The notes under the pieces were generated by a model. That model had not been told where the DNA came from. It saw only the letters and a list, made by a program, of their open reading frames with translations, and did no database searches. The position numbers were made by a program, and so were the translations under genes. Below are positions 20,888 to 29,421 of a stretch of 44,120 nt of DNA, in pieces. Source of the DNA: an uncultured Mycoplasmatota bacterium (GTDB taxonomy: Bacteria; Bacillota_I; Bacilli_A; RF39; UBA660); contig URIY01000007.1 in NCBI GenBank assembly GCA_900547995.1, positions 1-44,120 of the forward strand. The letters run 5' to 3'. Position 1 is the first letter of the stretch; each line of letters opens with the position of its first letter.

Positions 20888-22555
20888 TTGATAGAAGTAA
20901 GTGTAAATAATGCAAGTAAAAGTTTTGGCTTTAAAAATGTTTTGGATGGGTTTGATTTAGAGGCTACAACTGGAGAAAGAATTGCCTTAATCGGACCAAA
21001 TGGATGTGGGAAATCAACACTATTTAAAATAATTTCTGGAGAAGAAAAATTAGATAAAGGAATGGTTTCAACTAGAAAGGGAGCTACAATCGGATTATTA
21101 TCTCAAATTCCACCTAAAGTAGCTGATGATGTTACTGTTAGAGATATACTATTGAGAAGCTTTAAAGATTTATTTGAATTAGAAAAAAAATTAAGAGAAT
21201 ATGAGGAAAAACTTGGTAGTATCACATCTGATGAACTAGATTCTGTTTTAAAAGTATATGGAAAGTTACAAGATCATTTTTCAAATATGGGTGGTTATGA
21301 AATAGATGAAAAAGTTGGTAAAATTTGTAATGGATTTAAAATTTCTGAGGAAATGCTTACTAGAAGTTTTAATACTTTATCAGGAGGAGAAAAAACAATA
21401 GTTAATTTGGCTTCACTAATAATTAGTAATCCAGAGATTTTACTACTTGATGAGCCTACAAATCACTTGGATATTGATACTTTAGAGTGGTTTGAACAGT
21501 TCTTATCAAATTACAAGGGAACTATAATTATTAGTTCGCATGATAGATATTTTTTGGATAAAGTAGCAACAAAAACAATTCTAATAGACAAAGGGAAAGC
21601 TGATGTATATCATGGAAATTATTCATACTATTTAGAAGAAAGTGAGAGACGTGCATTAGCAGAATTTGATGAATATAAAACACAACAAAAACAAATTGAG
21701 GCAATGAAAGCTGCTGTAAAAAAATTAAAAGAATGGGGAGAACGTGGTGATAATCCTAGGTTTTTTAGAAGAGCTGCTTGTATTGAGAGAAAATTAGAAA
21801 AAATGGAAATGCTAGATAGACCAGAATCAAAAAAACAATTACCATTAGATTTCGAAATTAATGGTCGCTCTGGTAAAGATGTATTAGTCGCTAAAGATTT
21901 GGGAATTATAGCTGGTGATAAAATACTATTGGATGGAGCAGACTTATATTTAAAATATGGTGAAAAAGTATGTTTGATGGGAAAAAATGGAACAGGAAAA
22001 TCTACATTTGTAAAAGCAGTTTTAGGTAATGAAGATAGCATTTGTCAAGGTGAAATAAAATTGGGCAGTAATGTTAGCATAGGTTATATTCCACAAGAAA
22101 TAAGATTTGAAGATGAAAATGCGACTGTATTGGAAACATCGAGAAAGTTTTATGAAGGAACAGAAACGTATTTAAGAGCATCTCTTGCAAAGTTCTTGTT
22201 CTATGGTCAAAATGTTTTTAAAAGAGTAGGTACGTTATCAGGAGGAGAAAAAGTACGTTTAAAATTATTTGAATTAATTCAGAAGAAGGCTAACTTATTA
22301 ATTTTAGATGAGCCTACAAACCATATAGACATTGATACTAAAGAAATATTAGAAGAAGCATTAAGTGAATATCGTGGTACTCTATTCTTTATTTCACATG
22401 ATAGATACTTTATAAACAAGTTAGCTGAGCGTGTGATAAATATTGAGGATCAAAAATTTACTGAATACTTGGGAAATTATGATTATTATAAGGAGCAAAA
22501 AGTAAAAAAGTTGGAGCTCCCTACTAGCAATAATCACGGTAGAAAAGGTAGGTAG
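20888..22555 (+). CDS. ABC-F family ribosome-protection-type ATPase
   Basis: 555 residues from the TTG at 20888 (AGAGGTGAT upstream), where the canonical N-terminus LIEVSVNNASKSFG begins. Two ABC cassettes and no membrane segments: Walker A GPNGCGKST and GKNGTGKST, signatures LSGGEK in both halves, Walker B LLLDEPTNHLDID and LLILDEPTNHIDI. The linker (about 240-305) has the ABC-F interdomain helices with NPRFFRRAACIERKLEKME. ABC-F proteins act on the ribosomal exit or peptidyl-transferase site and dislodge antibiotics. In the cluster it fits protection from a peptidyl-transferase-centre inhibitor, but a housekeeping-type ABC-F cannot be excluded. Confidence 0.9.
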   Translation: MIEVSVNNASKSFGFKNVLDGFDLEATTGERIALIGPNGCGKSTLFKIISGEEKLDKGMVSTRKGATIGLLSQIPPKVADDVTVRDILLRSFKDLFELEKKLREYEEKLGSITSDELDSVLKVYGKLQDHFSNMGGYEIDEKVGKICNGFKISEEMLTRSFNTLSGGEKTIVNLASLIISNPEILLLDEPTNHLDIDTLEWFEQFLSNYKGTIIISSHDRYFLDKVATKTILIDKGKADVYHGNYSYYLEESERRALAEFDEYKTQQKQIEAMKAAVKKLKEWGERGDNPRFFRRAACIERKLEKMEMLDRPESKKQLPLDFEINGRSGKDVLVAKDLGIIAGDKILLDGADLYLKYGEKVCLMGKNGTGKSTFVKAVLGNEDSICQGEIKLGSNVSIGYIPQEIRFEDENATVLETSRKFYEGTETYLRASLAKFLFYGQNVFKRVGTLSGGEKVRLKLFELIQKKANLLILDEPTNHIDIDTKEILEEALSEYRGTLFFISHDRYFINKLAERVINIEDQKFTEYLGNYDYYKEQKVKKLELPTSNNHGRKGR

Positions 22556-22563
22556 TTGTTTAG

Positions 22564-23340
22564 ATGAATTTCAAATATAAACTTACAAAAAAAGTAGAAA
22601 GTTTTATAAAAAATGCAAATCTAAGTGAAATCAGTATTGGATGTTCTGATTCACAAGTAGTAAGAATTGAAAAAAAGGGCAAAATATATTTTTTAAAAAT
22701 AGCTAAAAAAGGATTACTTACACAAGAATTTAATGCTTTAAATTGGTTGAATAGCAAATTGTCAGTTCCAGAAATTGTATTATTTGATAATGAAACAGAA
22801 AATGAATTTTTAATAACAAAGGCTATTCCAGGAGAAATGGTATGTTCAGAAAAATACCTAAATAATCCAATGTTAGCTTTGGAAATAATTAAACAAGCTT
22901 TTGATAATATATATTCTGTAGATATTTCTGATTGTCCTTTCAATGTTTCAAATAAGTACAAATTATCTCTAATAAAAAATAATGTAGAAAAAGGTCTAAT
23001 CAAAAATGAAGATTTAAAGAGTGAAACGTTAGAAAGATTCGGAAATGTAGAAGGCTTGTTAAATTATCTTATCAATAATCAATTTGAAGAGGAGTTGTGT
23101 TTTTCTCACGGAGATACAAGTTTGCCAAATATCTTTTCTTCTAATGACAAATTTTCTGGCTTTATTGATGTTGGAGAATGTGGTATTGCTGATAAGTGGT
23201 TTGATCTTGCAATTTGTGAAAAATCAATCAGAAGAAATTTTGGAGAAAAATATATTTCGGAATTTTATAAAAAATTAAATATAGTTCCAGACAGAAATAA
23301 ACTTGATTATTATTTACTTATGATGGAATTATATTTATAA
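22564..23340 (+). CDS. APH(3')-like antibiotic kinase
   Basis: 258 residues, close to APH(3') length (about 264). Motifs: K45 in YFLKIA (ATP-binding lysine), catalytic SHGDTSLPN with D184 and N189, GFIDVGECGIADKWFDLAIC with metal-binding D202. This wording matches APH(3') enzymes, which phosphorylate hydroxyls of aminoglycosides. Located 8 bp after the ABC-F gene and co-transcribed. It may phosphorylate the cluster product or an intermediate for self-protection, or confer aminoglycoside resistance as cargo. Its substrate cannot be read from the sequence. Confidence 0.85.
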   Translation: MNFKYKLTKKVESFIKNANLSEISIGCSDSQVVRIEKKGKIYFLKIAKKGLLTQEFNALNWLNSKLSVPEIVLFDNETENEFLITKAIPGEMVCSEKYLNNPMLALEIIKQAFDNIYSVDISDCPFNVSNKYKLSLIKNNVEKGLIKNEDLKSETLERFGNVEGLLNYLINNQFEEELCFSHGDTSLPNIFSSNDKFSGFIDVGECGIADKWFDLAICEKSIRRNFGEKYISEFYKKLNIVPDRNKLDYYLLMMELYL

Positions 23341-23428
23341 AACTGTTAAAGTTTTAAAGAAAATTTTAAGGTTATAAAGAAAAAATAAATTGTCTTGAAT
23401 ATATTGATAAATTGAGTTTAAGTCAATA

Positions 23429-23456
23429 TTTACAGGGTTTATAGAAAATTTATAAT
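23429..23456 (+). promoter_or_regulatory. Promoter for the adenylate-forming ligase gene
   Basis: TTTACA (23429-23434), a 16-bp spacer and TATAAT (23451-23456), about 43 bp before the start codon at 23499. Confidence 0.6.
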
Positions 23457-23498
23457 ACCTATAAAATTAAATAATTCTAATAAGTTAGGAGGATGTTT

Positions 23499-25316
23499 AT
23501 GATTAGCAATAATTCTAATTTTGGATATGATAAGTATCACAGAAAAAAACCAATTAAAGATTTTGACTTAAATCAAACTATGTATTCTTTGGTAACAAGT
23601 GAGAGTAAGGATGATTTAGCCTTAAAAGCAACAGGTTTTATGGGAAATGATATGAGTTACAATGACTTAATAATATCAGCAGACAAATTAGCTCAAGCTT
23701 TCCATAATATTGGAATAAAAGATGGGGAGAACGTGGCAATATTGACTATAAGTATGCCTATAGTTCAACAGTCATTGTTATCTCTTTCCAAAATTGGAGC
23801 TACCATGTCTTGGATAGACTTAAGATCTAAACCAAAAGATGTATTAAGATATATTAACAGCGGTAATTGTAAAACAATAATAGTGTTTGAAGATATGCTT
23901 CCATTAATAGAATCAATAATAGATGAAACTGATGTCAAAAAAGTTGTTGTAAGCTCACCAAAAGATTATTTATCTCCTATAATAAAAGTGCTAGCTATGT
24001 TAAAGGATAAGAAAGATGGTAAAAAAATAGTATTGCCAAATGATCCAAGATTTGTTAGATTCAATGATTTTATTAAAAATGTTGATACTAATAATTTAAT
24101 TACTCCAGTATCATTTGAAAAGGATAGACCATCTTTAATAGTACAATCTAGTGGTAGTACAGGTAAACCAAAGCAAATTGTTCATACAGAATATAATTTT
24201 AACTCTGCTGTACAAAAAATGGCTTATACTGATTTACCTTTTTATAAAGGAAATACAATGCACATTTCAATTCCACCATTTATTATATATGGATTAGGGA
24301 ACTCTATATATGCTAGTATGGCATTTACAATGAAAGCAGAAATGAATCCCTTTATAGATGAGAACACAGTATATAATGATTTAGGAAAATTTGATATATC
24401 TTTAGCAGCACCATTGCATTATAGATATATGTACAAACAATTAATAGAATTAAATAAAAGTATAACCGAATTAGAAAAGGATAACTCATTAGAGGCAAAA
24501 AAAGAATTGAAACAAAAGATGAAAGAGTTAAAACGAGTATTAACAGGAATTGATAGAGCCAAAGTATTTGTATCTGGTGGAGATAAAATTGGTGCAGATG
24601 AACTAATAGAAATGCAACAAACTTTTAACAAAGTCATAGTCAATGGTTATGGTAACAACGAATGTTTAGGTGCTACAATAGTTAGTCCTATGTACGCCAA
24701 TAAACCTGGTAGTATTGGGGTACCTATGGAAGGAATAGAAGTTAAAGTAGTTAATCCAGAAACTGAGGAGATATTACCACAAGGAGAAATTGGAGAATTA
24801 TATATATCTTCTGATAATCTTTTTGTTGAATATTTAAATAACCCTGATGAAACAAATAAAATAAAAGTAATAGATGAATTAGAAAAACAATGGGTGAAAT
24901 CAGGAGATTTATGTTATATAGATAAAGATGGATATATTATTCCTAGAGGAAGAAACAGAAGACTTATAAGAAAAGAAGCATTTAAGATTAGCCCTGATAC
25001 AATAGAAGAGGTTATTAGTTCTATACCATTTGTACAAGATTGTGTTGTAGTTGGTGTGGATGATGAAAAATCTTTGTCAGTGCCAATGGCATTCATAGTT
25101 CTAAAAGATGAGACATTATCATTTGATGAAGTTAAAGACCAAATAAAAGAGAAATGTGTTGAAGAATTACCTGATTATGAAGTCCCAACTTATTTTGAAC
25201 AAATAGAAAAAGTCCCTTATACACCAAATGATAAACAAGACTTTAGAGCATTAGAAGAACTTGGAAATTCAATAGTAAGGAATAAGGCAGCAAAAAAATT
25301 AGTAAAGAAAAAATAG
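23499..25316 (+). CDS. ANL-superfamily adenylate-forming ligase (acyl-CoA synthetase-like)
   Basis: 605 residues. The ATG at 23499 is preferred because AGGAGG touches the earlier ATG (23493). ANL motifs: SSGSTGKPKQIVHTE (P-loop A3), NGYGNNECLGA (A5), SGDLCYIDKDGYIIPRGRNRRLIR (A7-A8) and a C-terminal PYTPNDKQDF containing the A10 lysine. It activates a carboxylic acid as an acyl-AMP for CoA or another acceptor. No carrier domain is present. It has its own promoter and terminator, so it may or may not belong to the biosynthetic cluster. It might supply an acyl group. Its acid is unknown. Confidence 0.85.
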   Translation: MISNNSNFGYDKYHRKKPIKDFDLNQTMYSLVTSESKDDLALKATGFMGNDMSYNDLIISADKLAQAFHNIGIKDGENVAILTISMPIVQQSLLSLSKIGATMSWIDLRSKPKDVLRYINSGNCKTIIVFEDMLPLIESIIDETDVKKVVVSSPKDYLSPIIKVLAMLKDKKDGKKIVLPNDPRFVRFNDFIKNVDTNNLITPVSFEKDRPSLIVQSSGSTGKPKQIVHTEYNFNSAVQKMAYTDLPFYKGNTMHISIPPFIIYGLGNSIYASMAFTMKAEMNPFIDENTVYNDLGKFDISLAAPLHYRYMYKQLIELNKSITELEKDNSLEAKKELKQKMKELKRVLTGIDRAKVFVSGGDKIGADELIEMQQTFNKVIVNGYGNNECLGATIVSPMYANKPGSIGVPMEGIEVKVVNPETEEILPQGEIGELYISSDNLFVEYLNNPDETNKIKVIDELEKQWVKSGDLCYIDKDGYIIPRGRNRRLIRKEAFKISPDTIEEVISSIPFVQDCVVVGVDDEKSLSVPMAFIVLKDETLSFDEVKDQIKEKCVEELPDYEVPTYFEQIEKVPYTPNDKQDFRALEELGNSIVRNKAAKKLVKKK

Positions 25317-25360
25317 TTTTAATGACACTAATTTTACAAAAAAAATTAACAAAAATTAAA

Positions 25361-25385
25361 AAACAACGATATTGTTGTTTTTTTT
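25361..25385 (+). terminator. Intrinsic terminator after the ligase gene
   Basis: AAACAAC (25361-25367) pairs with GTTGTTT (25374-25380) across GATATT, then T residues. Confidence 0.85.
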
Positions 25386-25386
25386 A

Positions 25387-25395
25387 TGATATAAT
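25387..25395 (+). promoter_or_regulatory. Extended -10 promoter for the hybrid histidine kinase
   Basis: TGATATAAT (25387-25395), placed at the end of the terminator T-tract and about 45 bp before the ATG at 25440. Confidence 0.5.
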
Positions 25396-25439
25396 GTATT
25401 CAATGAAGATGATCGTGAATATTCTAGGAGGCTGATTAT

Positions 25440-27278
25440 ATGAGTGCTAGTGGTACTATATACCTTACAATATCTGCACTGATTTACACTATAATTACAA
25501 CAATTTTATTTCAAAGAAAAAAGAAAATCAATAAATTAGAAAATAAAATATTTACTAAGTTATTGATTTTGTCAATTTTATCAATGGTTTTTGAACTTGC
25601 TATAGTATTTACTATAAATATTTCCATAATAAGTTCTATAATACAAAAAATCTTTTTAGTGTTTATAATATTATGGTTATCAAGATTTATAGATTATACA
25701 TTTGTAATAACAGTATTTGATGCTAAAAAAAGTGATTTAGATAATTTTGAAAAATATAAAAAAATTTATTATATATTTTTAGTGATAAATCTGTTATGTT
25801 GTTTAGGAATTCTCCTTTTACCTATTTATTTCAATGATATAGGTAGTGCAAAATATACTAGTGGACCAAGTGTTAATATGGTTTTTGCTATAACAGGAAT
25901 ATATTTATTAATAATTCTTGTTCTATTAGTAACACATTTCAAAAAAATAAAACAAAAAAATTGTTTGCCAATAATAGTATTATTTGTTTTATTAATTGTT
26001 TGTGCAATAATTCAAAAATCTAACCCACAAGTATTATTAACTAACACTGTGTTTGGATTAATCATTTATTTAATGTATAACACAATAGAAAATCCAGATT
26101 TAAAGTTAATAGCACAATTAGAACTTGCAAAGCAAAGTGCTGAAAAGGCAAATAATGCTAAATCAGATTTTTTAAGTAGTATGAGTCATGAAATAAGAAC
26201 ACCATTAAATGCTATTGTTGGATCAATAGAATTATTAAAAGATGAAGAAAATTTGTCAGAAGATGGTAGGGAAGCGGTAAAAGACTTAAATACAGCATCA
26301 AATAGTTTATTAGAAATAGGAACAGGAATATTAAATATATCTCAGATTGAATCAGGTAAAATTGATTTAATAGAAAAGGAATATTCACCAGTTGAAACTT
26401 TTGATGAACTATATAATTTACTAAAAGGAAGAATAGGTAATAAGTCTATTGATTTTACAACAAACTATGCTGATGATTTACCAAAAAAATTATATGGTGA
26501 TAAAGCTAAGATAAAAGAAATTGTAACTAATTTATTAACTAATGCTATTAAATATACAGATGAAGGAAAGATAAATCTTGCTGTTAAGTGTATAAATAAC
26601 AAAGATACTTGTAAATTAATAATTTCTGTTAGTGATACTGGTAGAGGTATTCGCAAAGAAGTAATGGATAAATTGTTTGAAAAATTCACAAGAGATACAG
26701 ATGTTACAGATTCAACCATTGATGGAGTAGGACTAGGTTTAGCTATTACGAAAAGCTTAGTTGAAATAATTGGAGGTACAATAACAGTTAATTCTGTGGT
26801 GGGAAAAGGATCTGTTTTTACAGTAGTTTTCTTGCAAAAAATAGTTGATGATGGTGTAGAAAACATACATCAACAAGAAAAAATCATAGAGCAATCAACT
26901 CCATCAAATAATAACTATAAAATATTGATAGTTGATGATAATAATATGAATTTGAATATAGAAAAAAATCATTTAAAACATTATGGGCTTGATTGTGACA
27001 CTTGCTTATCTGGTGAACTTGCAATTGAAAAAATAACTTCAGGAATTAGATATGATTTAATTTTAATGGATGATATGATGCCTAGTATGAGTGGAACAGA
27101 TACAATGAGAAAATTAAAATACGAAATGAATTTTACCAATCCAATTATTGTTATAACAGCTAATGCAACAACTGAAGCAAAAGAGCAATATTTAAATGCT
27201 GGATTTGATGAATTTATTTCAAAGCCAGTTAAGCGAGAAGATTTATATAATAGTGTAATTAAATATTTACAAAAATAA
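25440..27278 (+). CDS. Hybrid sensor histidine kinase with C-terminal receiver domain
   Basis: 612 residues. About seven hydrophobic segments between residues 5 and 215 form a membrane sensor without a large extracytoplasmic loop. Then HisKA with phospho-acceptor H250 in SMSHEIRTPLNAIVG; HATPase with N-box NLLTNAIKYT (364-373), G1 SDTGRGI (398-404) and G2 GVGLGLAITKS (429-439); and a receiver domain (about 493-612) with VDD (498-500), phospho-acceptor D544 in LILMDD, and SKPV near 593. Signal unknown. The downstream 27362 gene is its paralogue. RBS TAGGAGG. No separate response regulator with a DNA-binding domain is nearby. Confidence 0.9.
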   Translation: MSASGTIYLTISALIYTIITTILFQRKKKINKLENKIFTKLLILSILSMVFELAIVFTINISIISSIIQKIFLVFIILWLSRFIDYTFVITVFDAKKSDLDNFEKYKKIYYIFLVINLLCCLGILLLPIYFNDIGSAKYTSGPSVNMVFAITGIYLLIILVLLVTHFKKIKQKNCLPIIVLFVLLIVCAIIQKSNPQVLLTNTVFGLIIYLMYNTIENPDLKLIAQLELAKQSAEKANNAKSDFLSSMSHEIRTPLNAIVGSIELLKDEENLSEDGREAVKDLNTASNSLLEIGTGILNISQIESGKIDLIEKEYSPVETFDELYNLLKGRIGNKSIDFTTNYADDLPKKLYGDKAKIKEIVTNLLTNAIKYTDEGKINLAVKCINNKDTCKLIISVSDTGRGIRKEVMDKLFEKFTRDTDVTDSTIDGVGLGLAITKSLVEIIGGTITVNSVVGKGSVFTVVFLQKIVDDGVENIHQQEKIIEQSTPSNNNYKILIVDDNNMNLNIEKNHLKHYGLDCDTCLSGELAIEKITSGIRYDLILMDDMMPSMSGTDTMRKLKYEMNFTNPIIVITANATTEAKEQYLNAGFDEFISKPVKREDLYNSVIKYLQK

Positions 27279-27291
27279 AAAATAAAAAAAG

Positions 27292-27314
27292 ACAACAGTT
27301 TTGTTGTTTTTTTT
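27292..27314 (+). terminator. Intrinsic terminator between the two kinase paralogues
   Basis: ACAACA (27292-27297) pairs with TGTTGT (27302-27307), with a T run after it. It is similar in sequence to the terminator at 25361, as if both genes arose by tandem duplication. Confidence 0.75.
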
Positions 27315-27325
27315 ATGTAAACCTA

Positions 27326-27334
27326 TGGTATAAT
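27326..27334 (+). promoter_or_regulatory. Extended -10 promoter for the pseudokinase gene
   Basis: TGGTATAAT (27326-27334), the same extended -10 form seen at 3828-3836 and 20839-20847. About 28 bp before the ATG at 27362. Confidence 0.55.
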
Positions 27335-27361
27335 TTATAATAGAGGTAGGTGAGTATAGGG

Positions 27362-29212
27362 ATGGGAAGTAGTGCTACAATATTTTTATCAATAGCATCA
27401 ATGCTTTATATGATTATGGTTGCTATTGTTTACTTTACTAAGGAAAAGGTTAATACAAGTGAAAACAAAATATTTTCTAAATTAGTATTAATTTCTCTTG
27501 CATCATTGTTTTCAGAGATTTACATAACATTTATTCCAATTGATATGAAAATCCCACTATTTGTAATTTCTTTAAAAGTTTATTTGATATTGTGTGTGTT
27601 TTGGTTAAGTTATTTTATGGAATATGTTTTTATTATTACTAGAAACAATGAGAATAAATTGTTGATTAATTATAAAAAAGCATATAAAAAGACATATATA
27701 AAATTTTGGATTATAACTGCATTTGTCGTTATTGCAATAATATTATTGCCTATTTCATTTTATAATGAAAATGGTATGAAATACTCTTATGGTCCAAGTG
27801 TTAATGTTGTTTTTGGATTATCAGCACTTTACATGATAATAATGTTTATTTATATTATTAAAAACTTAAAAAATTTAAAAAATAAAGGGTATATGCCAAT
27901 CATATTTTTTGTAGTGTTATTATCAATAGTAGCAATAGTACAAAAATTGTATCCAAATTTATTACTTGCAAATACATGCTTTGCATTAATTACAACATTA
28001 ATGTATTATACAATAGAAAATCCAGATATTAAAATAGCAAAAGAACTAGCTTTTTCTAAAATGATAGCTGAAGAATCAAGGGATAGAACATTAAATACTT
28101 TAAATGAAATATCAGATGAATTAAAAAATTCTTTTAGTAAATTACAAACGTTCGGATATAAAAAAGTTAATTATCAAGATTTAGATGAAGTGAGTAAAGA
28201 ATTAAAGTATATTAAAAAATATAATATTGACTTTGTAGACAGAGCAACTGGGCTTCTTGAAATAGGGAAGATTGAAAGTGGAAGTCTTACATTGAGTGAA
28301 AAGGAGTATGACTCAAGTGAATTATTGGAAGAATTAAGAAAAATGCTTTTCTATGATAAGAAAAATAAGCAAATAAATGTTTTAACGGAATTTGAAAACA
28401 AAGTACCTAGTGTGTTATATGGAGATAAAACAAAAGTAGAAAAACTTGTATTATCAGTTTATGATTATATATTAGATATAATCGATAAAGATGATTTAAC
28501 AATTAAGATGGATTCTATTACAGTTGGAAGATTTAGCAAAATTAAATTTCACTTTATAACTCAAGATTCAAATTTAGATAAGTATATATATGAAAAAAAA
28601 CAATCTTATGATTTGAAAGTTAATTATTTAAATGAATTAGAATTTTATGATACTAAAGAGAATGTTAAATATGATAAAATACTTAAACTCGCTTCATTAC
28701 TTAACGCAAAACTGAATGTAAGCAAAGATGATTATGGTAGAAAAGATTTGACTTTGTCTATTAGACAAAGAATTATAGATCCGTATGTAATGGTAGAACA
28801 AAAAGAAGAAAATAAAGGCTTAAAGGTAAGGTATTTTGATGCTTCAGATAAGCGAATTTTAATTGTTCACAAAAATAACACTCGTTTAAAAGAATTATTA
28901 TTATTGTTAAGACCATATAAATCTGATATTGATGTTGTCAGTAGTATAAATGATATGAAAATAAAGTTATCAGATAATAAAACTTATGATATGGTAATAA
29001 TAGATGACACAATTTATAATAATGAAAAAGGTTTTGAAACAATAAAATCCATAAAATCTTTTAGTGGCTATGATATTAAATTAGTTATATTAGCAGCAGA
29101 TGATAGAGTAAATAATTGTGAAGTTTATATTGAAGAAGGCTTTGATGAATATATAATAAAACCTATTAATAAGAAAAACATAAATTATATTATGAAAAAG
29201 TATTTAAAATAA
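27362..29212 (+). CDS. Degenerate hybrid histidine kinase (pseudokinase) paralogue
   Basis: 616 residues from the ATG at 27362. The N-terminus MGSSATIFLSIASMLYMIM aligns with MSASGTIYLTISALIYTII of the kinase upstream, which fixes the start. The membrane sensor half (about 5-215) is well conserved, including YGPSVNVVFG. The kinase half is not: no HEIRTP phospho-histidine, no N-box (SVYDYILDI instead of NLLTNAIKY), no glycine boxes. The receiver part has lost the metal-binding VDD (IVHKN) but retains MVIIDD. It cannot be a canonical kinase. It may heterodimerise with or modulate the active paralogue. The frame is intact across 616 codons, so it is under selection rather than decaying. Confidence 0.8.
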   Translation: MGSSATIFLSIASMLYMIMVAIVYFTKEKVNTSENKIFSKLVLISLASLFSEIYITFIPIDMKIPLFVISLKVYLILCVFWLSYFMEYVFIITRNNENKLLINYKKAYKKTYIKFWIITAFVVIAIILLPISFYNENGMKYSYGPSVNVVFGLSALYMIIMFIYIIKNLKNLKNKGYMPIIFFVVLLSIVAIVQKLYPNLLLANTCFALITTLMYYTIENPDIKIAKELAFSKMIAEESRDRTLNTLNEISDELKNSFSKLQTFGYKKVNYQDLDEVSKELKYIKKYNIDFVDRATGLLEIGKIESGSLTLSEKEYDSSELLEELRKMLFYDKKNKQINVLTEFENKVPSVLYGDKTKVEKLVLSVYDYILDIIDKDDLTIKMDSITVGRFSKIKFHFITQDSNLDKYIYEKKQSYDLKVNYLNELEFYDTKENVKYDKILKLASLLNAKLNVSKDDYGRKDLTLSIRQRIIDPYVMVEQKEENKGLKVRYFDASDKRILIVHKNNTRLKELLLLLRPYKSDIDVVSSINDMKIKLSDNKTYDMVIIDDTIYNNEKGFETIKSIKSFSGYDIKLVILAADDRVNNCEVYIEEGFDEYIIKPINKKNINYIMKKYLK

Positions 29213-29239
29213 AATTTTAAAAAAAATTAAAAGTGTCCG

Positions 29240-29268
29240 TTGACTGTCCTAAAAAAATGTGCTAAAAT
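29240..29268 (+). promoter_or_regulatory. Strong promoter upstream of the SpaA-type surface protein
   Basis: TTGACT (29240-29245), a 17-bp spacer and TAAAAT (29263-29268). Transcription would begin near 29275, nearly 150 bases before the GTG start. Confidence 0.75.
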
Positions 29269-29300
29269 GATATTATAGGGAAATTGGAAGAAAGTGTATA

Positions 29301-29326
29301 GAGAGATAATTTTATCTCTCTTTTTT
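29301..29326 (+). terminator. Terminator-like attenuator in the leader of the SpaA-type gene
   Basis: GAGAGATAA (29301-29309) pairs with TTATCTCTC (29312-29320), followed by six T residues. It is located between the promoter (29240) and the gene (29422), so transcripts must pass it. The loop as drawn is only two bases, so the actual stem will be shorter by one or two pairs. Confidence 0.65.
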
Positions 29327-29421
29327 CATGCCTAAAATTTCTATTTTTCCTAATAAAGAAAGGGGATGATAAAAATTTAAAATGCTTTTTTAGTAGTACC
29401 AATAATTGAAAGGAGAATATT

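Noticed and set aside
21628..22041. 137-codon minus-strand frame within the ABC-F gene
   Set aside because: Antisense shadow of a conserved coding region.
20888..22555. ABC-F protein as an exporter of the product
   Set aside because: It has two ATPase cassettes, an ABC-F linker and no membrane segments, so it cannot be a transporter itself.
22560..23003. 147-codon minus-strand frame over the APH-like gene
   Set aside because: Antisense shadow; the plus strand carries the catalytic HGD motif and the operon context.
26465..26866. 133-codon minus-strand frame within the histidine kinase
   Set aside because: Antisense of the HATPase region with typical proline/serine/threonine-rich shadow composition.
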